The notes beneath the pieces were generated by a model that saw nothing but the letters and a program-made list of their open reading frames with translations, did no database searches and was not told the DNA's origin. A DNA stretch of 64,000 bases from Grifola frondosa (taxonomy: Eukaryota > Basidiomycota > Agaricomycetes > Polyporales > Grifolaceae). Position 1 is the stretch's first letter; every line of letters starts with the position of its first letter. The stretch lies in assembly GCA_001683735.1 (NCBI GenBank), contig LUGG01000044.1, positions 186,001 to 250,000 on the forward strand. Direction: 5' to 3'. The translations under genes and the position numbers were made by a program. Shown here one piece after another: positions 57,908 to 64,000 of this stretch.

Positions 57908-60900
57908 TCACGGGCTTTCCGTTGTTCGTCCATTCTGCATCCGATCTGTTGTCAGAATATAGCAAGGCATTGGATGCTCTACTTACCTGCACGAATTCTG
58001 TTCAGATATCGCCTTCCCAACCACGAGAAGGCTTGCTTCTTTACTTTGTACCCGTAGTAATACCTGAGCAGTGAGGAACGTCAATAATGTTACAATTTAG
58101 GAATATACGAAATAGCTCACCACGCAGAAGCTCTCATTCTCTGTAGTTCGCGGTCTTCTTGTTTGCCTCCTGAAATGCAATGCGGGTTCAGCGGCAGCTA
58201 ATTTTGGATATTTGGAACAAGCTATATTACCTCCGAAGTACTGATCCAGATACTTCTGCTTCACCTGTTCTGATGCCTTCGATGTTTTCTCTTTATCTCT
58301 GGATGAAACATTCTCATCTGTACCTTATCAATGACATTTAACCTGACAAAATGAGCAACAACATACCGATTTCACCATCCAAGTTGATTGCACGCGATAA
58401 TTCCTTGTTAAACTTGGGGAGAACTTTTAGCCTCCTCCACCAGACATTGCCACAGATGCTCATTTTCTTCACCTGTGATCAATGTTGGATCACAGGTGAA
58501 GTTACACATCTTTATTGCCTCGGAAGTGGGCACCAGCTCGCGCAGTTTTTGGATGGGACTTCTGAATTCATTTCTGTTGGTACCGTATCGCCGGCGCAGC
58601 GCCTCGAAATCCATCTCAAGTTTGACATAATCATCGCCCGTCTTCATGATATCCTGAATACACTCGATTAGCACATACAATAATCCACATGACAGCTGAC
58701 ATACAAGTGCGGATTCTATAAGGGGGACGAGGGCACGGGGGTACGGGGCGTTCGCTAGCTCCGGGGTACTTTCGGCCGCGATTTGCCAGGTATTGCACAT
58801 TGTGCCCAATAGACGGTTGAATTTGAGCTGAATGAATGTGTCCACAGCTGCTTTATTCATATCCAGCGTACGTCGTGGACTGTGTCGTAGTTCGCGGGTT
58901 CGTTGACACGTTGACAACGCTGGGGCGCGTTTTGCGGTTGTGCTTCCGTATGGGGTATAAGAGTGGGGTCCCACGTGACAAAGTATTCATCCCCATCAAG
59001 GTCACTAGAGTGGCAGATATTAGTTTTTGTAGAGTAACTATGTGCATTATTACGCTCACCCGGAGGACATTGTATCCGGGATAGAATGCGGGGCCTTTCG
59101 AGAGAACACTGCATAACATCAGTGTAATGTCAAAAAATCGATGTACTCAGAACGCACCGATACAATATCTATGATGATCTAGTGAAGGGTGATACACCGC
59201 ACGGAGCTTGCGGAGATCTTTTCGACATGTGAGGGACACTTAAATGCAGCTGTGAATTGAAAATGCTAACCACCAGTGGAATACAACGGGTTTCTAGGAC
59301 ACAATTCAGTCAACTCATAACAGCAAACCAAACGACAATGTACTGACCTACCAACAAGAACTTCTCTTACTAAGACGCCAGTCCAACCGGGCAGATTGAT
59401 ATAAACTTCGTCCGCCTCCAAGACGCCGTCTTCATCCACAACACCCCAAAGATAACACGAGTCCTGCCGGATATCAGTATCACGCCAGTAGCACTGACCG
59501 AAAGGGCTACCTCAACACGCATGTTCATCTTCTTGCGCAAAGTGTCGTATTGCAGCTTTTGGAACTGCCGAAGTCTCAGCTCGACATAGGGTTCGGATAA
59601 ATCATGCTTCGCGAGTAGCATCTCATACACTAAGATGATGCATTTGAGTGAACGAATCAATTGAAAGATGGAGGCACTGACGATCCTGAAAATATGTCTC
59701 CTCGCTCCCAGAATCAAGTTCTCCCTTGATATAATGCTCCGCTTTCTCTCGATCGTGGAGGATACTACCAATCAGGTCAAGGTGGTCTTTGAGCAGTCGA
59801 ACAAAAACCTATCAAATGCACTTTAGAAAAAGCCATGCACCAGACATATCCTGCTTACTTCTGCAGAAATATTCAGAGACAAAAGGAGAAGAATCATATG
59901 TACGCTCAGCCGGGCAGGAGCAGGGCGGCTGGAGTGATTCGCCAGTTCCAGCGCCGTAGGGCCGCCCTCGTATTTGAGCATAGACGGGCGATATGCAATC
60001 AAATAGGAGCGAGCCCCCTTCAGACTACTCCTACTTTTTTGACTAAAGCAAATACGGTCGAATTTGTCGTCTGGGTATCGTACAAGGAGACCTTTGATCC
60101 CTCCTCGTCGGATTTGAAATACTGCACAATAACAGGTGAGTAAATAGAAAGAGGACACATAAATACTCAGATTTGCTGCTGACGCTGAGATATGTCTCAA
60201 CCATACGTGCAGAACGTCGTCCTTTGTAGCCATGGCGTGACCACCTCCTTGTAACAACTACGTGGTGCATAACTCAATGACCAACGTACCTCTGGTATCT
60301 GAAGGGAGCTCGTGCCGGCTGCAGAGCTCACAAGCAAACGAATCGCGAATTGCACCACAGCCATCGCTATGTATGGAACCATCGGGAGCTTTCCAGTCCT
60401 CGATTAGGCAAGCTCGATTATCGGGGACCTGATGACAGGTATCAATAAGTGGCACAAAACCGCACGACAGACTGGATTGCGCACATCCAGTGACTCTACG
60501 GTAGATGAGAATGACAGTCCGAGTCGAGCTGAATATTTCCCATAGCCTGAACCGACGAACACAGAATGCAAATCACCGAATCGCTCAAGAACGCCTTGAA
60601 CTGTCAGACCGTCGCCTTCTCTGAAAAATATGACCTTTCCAGACTTAACATGAGTTTCTGTGAATCCGAAGAATCGATATCTTGTGAAAGGGAGGTAAAT
60701 GGCGCGTTGATGAGCGTGGTGTGAAGGCTCACCGAACACCATCTAGCTCAACGCCATTGCACGTCCATTCCGAGAGATACCTTCGCAAAGACGCGTCTTC
60801 CATCTTCTTTTCGATGGACATCAGCAGAAATCGTCGAGAATCATCAACAAGACGCGTCGCTCGTGATGCATGCTGCTCTTGTGCCTTTGGACTTTCGATC

Positions 60901-60954
60901 ACGCCGTCGCGATTGAACCGCGGTTAAGACCAAAGTCTTAGGTTTTTTCAGCAT
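57908..60954 (-). CDS. RNA-dependent RNA polymerase of RNA silencing, 5' short
   Basis: This is an eukaryotic RdRP (QDE-1/Rrp family), which makes double-stranded RNA for quelling. Motifs in order: RLVDDSRRFLLMSIEKK, RYRFFGFTETHVKSGKVIFF, GDLHSVFVGSGYGKYSARLG, HSDGCGAIRDSFACELCSRH, GGIKGLLVRYPDDKFDRICF, MLKYEGGPTALELANHSSRP, LKDHLDLIGSILHDREKAEH and VVDEDGVLEADEVYINLPGW. The catalytic DLDGDEYFVTWDP lies at about 58965-59003. The C-terminal part has FNRLLGTMCNTWQIAAE and RASAWYYGYKVKKQAF, ending near 57910. The usual N-terminal extension of a few hundred residues is missing: ATG at 60954 sits about 20 codons before the first motif and nothing coding lies between it and RNA14. Several joins need frame changes, so it may be decaying or hit by consensus errors. 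Confidence 0.82.
58467..58501. repeat. Perfect 14-bp inverted repeat, 7-nt loop
   Basis: CTTCACCTGTGATC is followed by AATGTTG and then GATCACAGGTGAAG. It lies in the 3' part of the RdRP gene, where a proposed intron would end in GATCACAG, so the hairpin may overlap the splice acceptor. Confidence 0.75.
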
Positions 60955-61427
60955 ATTTCTAGGTCCAAAAGACGAATGAGGAGAGCATGCGAGGCCCTCC
61001 AAGAGGTGGGGACAAAAGCGTAGCGGTCAAGTAGTGGTTGTATTGGGGCTCGGTCGGGGTTTGGTTGGAGTTTGGTTGAAGTTGAACAATTCCCAGACGC
61101 TGGTCGCCAATAGCAAACCCGCAGATTTAGTGTTTGCCGCAGCAGAACTCTCCTTCACCCTCATGAAAATTAATACTTTAACAACTTCAGCGAACTCCCA
61201 TCCTTGTCCTGGCTAGAGAATAGACATGCATCCGCATTATGAGAAGGTGTAGCTACCTATCTGCAGGGTGGACGAGCAAGATTCAAACAAATTTCGCAAG
61301 TATGCCCTCTGAGATAGCTATTCAGTCAGACTGATGTTCCAAGATTGTTTTAAAAAGTGTCCGAGACTATGGAAGCTCATGCGAGTGGTCATCACTCGTC
61401 GTTCAACGTTGTCATGATTCTTGAGTC
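60955..61427. other. Intergenic between RdRP and RNA14
   Basis: The two genes are divergent. No coding frame for the missing RdRP N-terminus was found on the minus strand. A direct repeat of GGTTTGGTTGGAGTTTGGTT type occurs near 61058-61077. Confidence 0.5.
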
Positions 61428-64000
61428 TTGACGCCCATGTGGTCACGTGTATATATGCAATCATCACGGTTGAGTTTGCGGCGGCCTTTCATCTGTTCCT
61501 CTTCTCCTTTGTCGCGAGCCTCGACGAGCTCGACATTTTATGAGATGTCTGAACCACCACCTCCCACAGCTCTAGTTTCTGAAGATCCTCCGTACGAGGA
61601 GGAGAAAACCCAACCTACAGAAGAAATTCTGAACACCCTCCGGCAACTCAGTTCTCAATCGTATCCGATGGTCCCCACTGCCCAAAACAGCCTCGAAGAT
61701 TTGAGCAATGTTCAGGAAGAACCAACCCCATCTGAATGGGAACAACTGCGAACGCAGCTGCGAGACAAGCCTTATAATGCCGACTCGTGGCTGAAACTCG
61801 TTGACCTTGCTGAAGACTCGGGTGACATAGAGAAAATCACTGACACGTATGAAGGACTGTTAGAGGCCTTCCCGAATACTGTTCGCGAGTTCTTTGTGTA
61901 CATATATGCGCGATCGTTTGTCTCACTTCTTCCTTGCACAGTCCTCCGCCCAGATAGCATATTTAAAACACTTCTTGGATGACCCTGCGCAGTTCAACTT
62001 TGCAGAAGGACTGTTCAAGAAGTTTCTGTTAAGGTCGCCTCCATCTGTTGAGCTTTTCAAGTTCTATCTTAACTATGTCAGGTCAGTGATGTAGGAATTG
62101 CTGCTAGCCCAGTACGCTGATGTGACAGCAGAAGAGTCACGACTGGCCCCAGCATGCGAGATGTGATCAGGAAGTCCTACGAGTTCGCGATCAACCATGT
62201 TGGTCACGATAAGGATAGCACTGACATATGGCAGGACTACATCACGTTGTTGAAATCTGGCGAGGTACGTTCCGCCACAGAGATAATGGGCGGTCCCTGC
62301 CCCTGGTATTTCTATTTACCTCTATTCACAGGCAAACTCCACCTGGGAAGAACAACAGAAGATGGATGCGGTCCGCAAGGCGTACCAGCGCGCAGTGAAA
62401 GTGCCCATGGATAACGTAAAAAAGCTATGGGAAGACTATCAAGACTTTGAGAATGGGCTCAACAAGATCACGGTTGGTCTTTCCTATCTGTCACTTTCTG
62501 TTACCATATCTGCTAACGTGCTGCAGGCCAAGAAATTCCTGTCGGACGTGCAACAGGAACATATGCAGGCGCGCGCAGTGCTGAACCAGTTACAGGAGCA
62601 CCTGACTGTTCTGTTCCCTCCGCCACCGCCATCCAAGTCGTTTCGGCCTCCGATTTGGTTACCGCGCCAGCCGACATTCAACGCGGGTGATAAGGCGCTT
62701 GTTGGTCGCTGGCGGATGTACTTGAAGTGGGAAGAGAGCAACCCGTTGCAGATGGAGGAGAAGGAAACCTCGAATTTGCATCAGCGGATCCAGGGTGTGT
62801 ATAAGAAGGCGGTCATCCGCATGCGATTCTTCTCTGAAATATGGTGTGTTGCGTATCATCCGCAGAGAGCATGACTCATCGAGTGTCAAAGGTACATGGC
62901 GTATGCGTGGACGACCAGCATTGGTAAGACGGACGAAGCAATCTCGCTACTCAAAGCCGGAATCGAGGCTAATCCGTCAAGGTATGCTTTGTGCTGCACT
63001 ATCTCCGATACCACTGACATAACTGCTCCTAGTTTCGTACTTAACTTCGCTTATGCCGAAGCACTTGAAATGCAGAATAAATATCAGGAAGTGCACCAGA
63101 CATTCGAAAAATTCCTCGAGGTGCTCAGAAACGACCTCATCAACACGGAGAGTAAGGTGCTCTCCGCCACTTCGTCCGCGTCGAACGTCGCTGGTGAAGC
63201 TCAGTCTCAGTCACAATCCCAGCCCCAGTCCCAGTCTCAACCCAGCACACAACCCGGCAGTCAGTCACAGAACTCATCTTCGAACACGCAAGTATCGGAC
63301 GATGGCAAGCCACCCAAGTCAAAGGAGCTCGCTGACCGAAGAACGGACTACGGGATCGCATGGATCATGTATATGCGATTCGCGCGACGTGCGGAGGGCA
63401 CGAAGTCTGCAAGGAATCTCTTTGCCAAGGCGAGGAGAGATCGCTGGACTCCTTGGGAGACCTATGAGGCTCACGGTGTGTGAACCGCACTCTTTCGATA
63501 TTCTGTCTCTCATGTTAATATTTTACAGCTCTTATGGAGTACCACTGCCAGAAATCTCGGGATAACGCGAACCGGATCTTCGAAATAGGCCTGAGTAACT
63601 TCGGGGACGAAGTGGAGTTTGTGCTCCGATACCTGGGCTTCCTCATATCGGTTAACGATGACACAAGTTGAGACCTTTTCTTGCTTTCACGTTGATTGAT
63701 GCTAAACAACGTGTAGACGCACGGGCTCTATTTGAGCGCGTTATTACCACTTTCACTCCTGAGAAAGCCCGTCCCCTTTGGGATCGTTGGCAACGATACG
63801 AGTATCAGTTCGGAGATCTGGCCGCAGCCCACGCGCTTGAAAAACGACTTGCGGAAGTATATCCTTCGGGTGAGTCGCATCCTCTATTGCGCTTATGTTT
63901 CGAAGATTTACACCCACATTGTATTGCCAGACCCACCCATCAAGCGCTTTGCCGAGCGTCATAAGTACCTAGGTGTGGACTCAATCGCAGTACGCGACTT
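61428..64000 (+). CDS. RNA14: mRNA 3'-end processing protein RNA14/CstF77 (partial)
   Basis: This is a HAT-repeat scaffold of the cleavage and polyadenylation complex in the nucleus. The frame is open from 61428, and [16 protein letters not shown] at 61543 is the likelier start. HAT-like helices follow: [93 protein letters not shown] and [34 protein letters not shown] is a family signature. Later come [20 protein letters not shown], a (SQ)n linker near 63200-63280, [38 protein letters not shown] and [20 protein letters not shown]. At least nine short introns fit. The window ends inside the C-terminal part ([20 protein letters not shown]). Confidence 0.9.

Overview
The window is nuclear DNA of a filamentous basidiomycete, most likely an Agaricomycete. 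Genes are intron-dense with introns of about 50-60 bp. Recognisable proteins include a methanol/alcohol oxidase of the basidiomycete type, an RNA-silencing RdRP, a Tnp2-type transposase of a kind common in mushroom genomes, RFC1 and RNA14. No bacterial or organellar features were seen.

Layout. 0.3-10.5 kb holds an unresolved hypothetical gene, a fragmentary gene, a coiled-coil protein, methylthioadenosine phosphorylase (5.3-6.5 kb), a broken deuterolysin propeptide gene (7.1-7.8 kb) and an SH3 protein (9.4-10.5 kb). 11.09-29.75 kb is two copies of one large DNA transposon in inverted orientation, separated by only 68 bp. Each copy carries a transposase gene and a divergent second gene. The left copy also carries an 854-bp insertion that the right copy lacks. 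30.0-37.1 kb holds two large unrecognised genes. RFC1 follows (37.4-41.1 kb), then a small basic protein, a secreted pepsin-like protease (42.1-43.5 kb) and a secreted repeat protein built from tandem 60-nt exons (43.9-45.1 kb). After a gene-poor stretch come a multi-pass membrane protein (47.6-50.3 kb), alcohol oxidase (50.5-53.8 kb), another gene-poor stretch, a protein with a duplicated Cys/His module, a 5'-short RdRP (57.9-61.0 kb) and the start of RNA14 (61.4 kb to the window end).

Three observations stand out. (1) The flanks of the two transposon copies make sense as target-site duplications only if the 68-bp spacer has been inverted, so two independent insertions followed by recombination is the simplest history. 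(2) The minus-strand gene at 43.9-45.1 kb encodes a signal peptide followed by about nine ~20-residue repeats, nearly each in its own phase-0 exon, with basic triplets that could be Kex2 sites. It resembles a peptide-precursor gene and I do not recognise it. (3) Many otherwise good genes need one extra base, often in a G/C run, to read through. This suggests consensus deletion errors and tempers every 'pseudogene' call here.

Most of the genes are unrelated housekeeping or accessory genes and form no single pathway. The oxidase and the pepsin-like protease would fit a wood- or litter-decay lifestyle, which is inference only. Splice sites were read by eye. Where exons are given exactly, the reading phase was checked; elsewhere gene limits are approximate.
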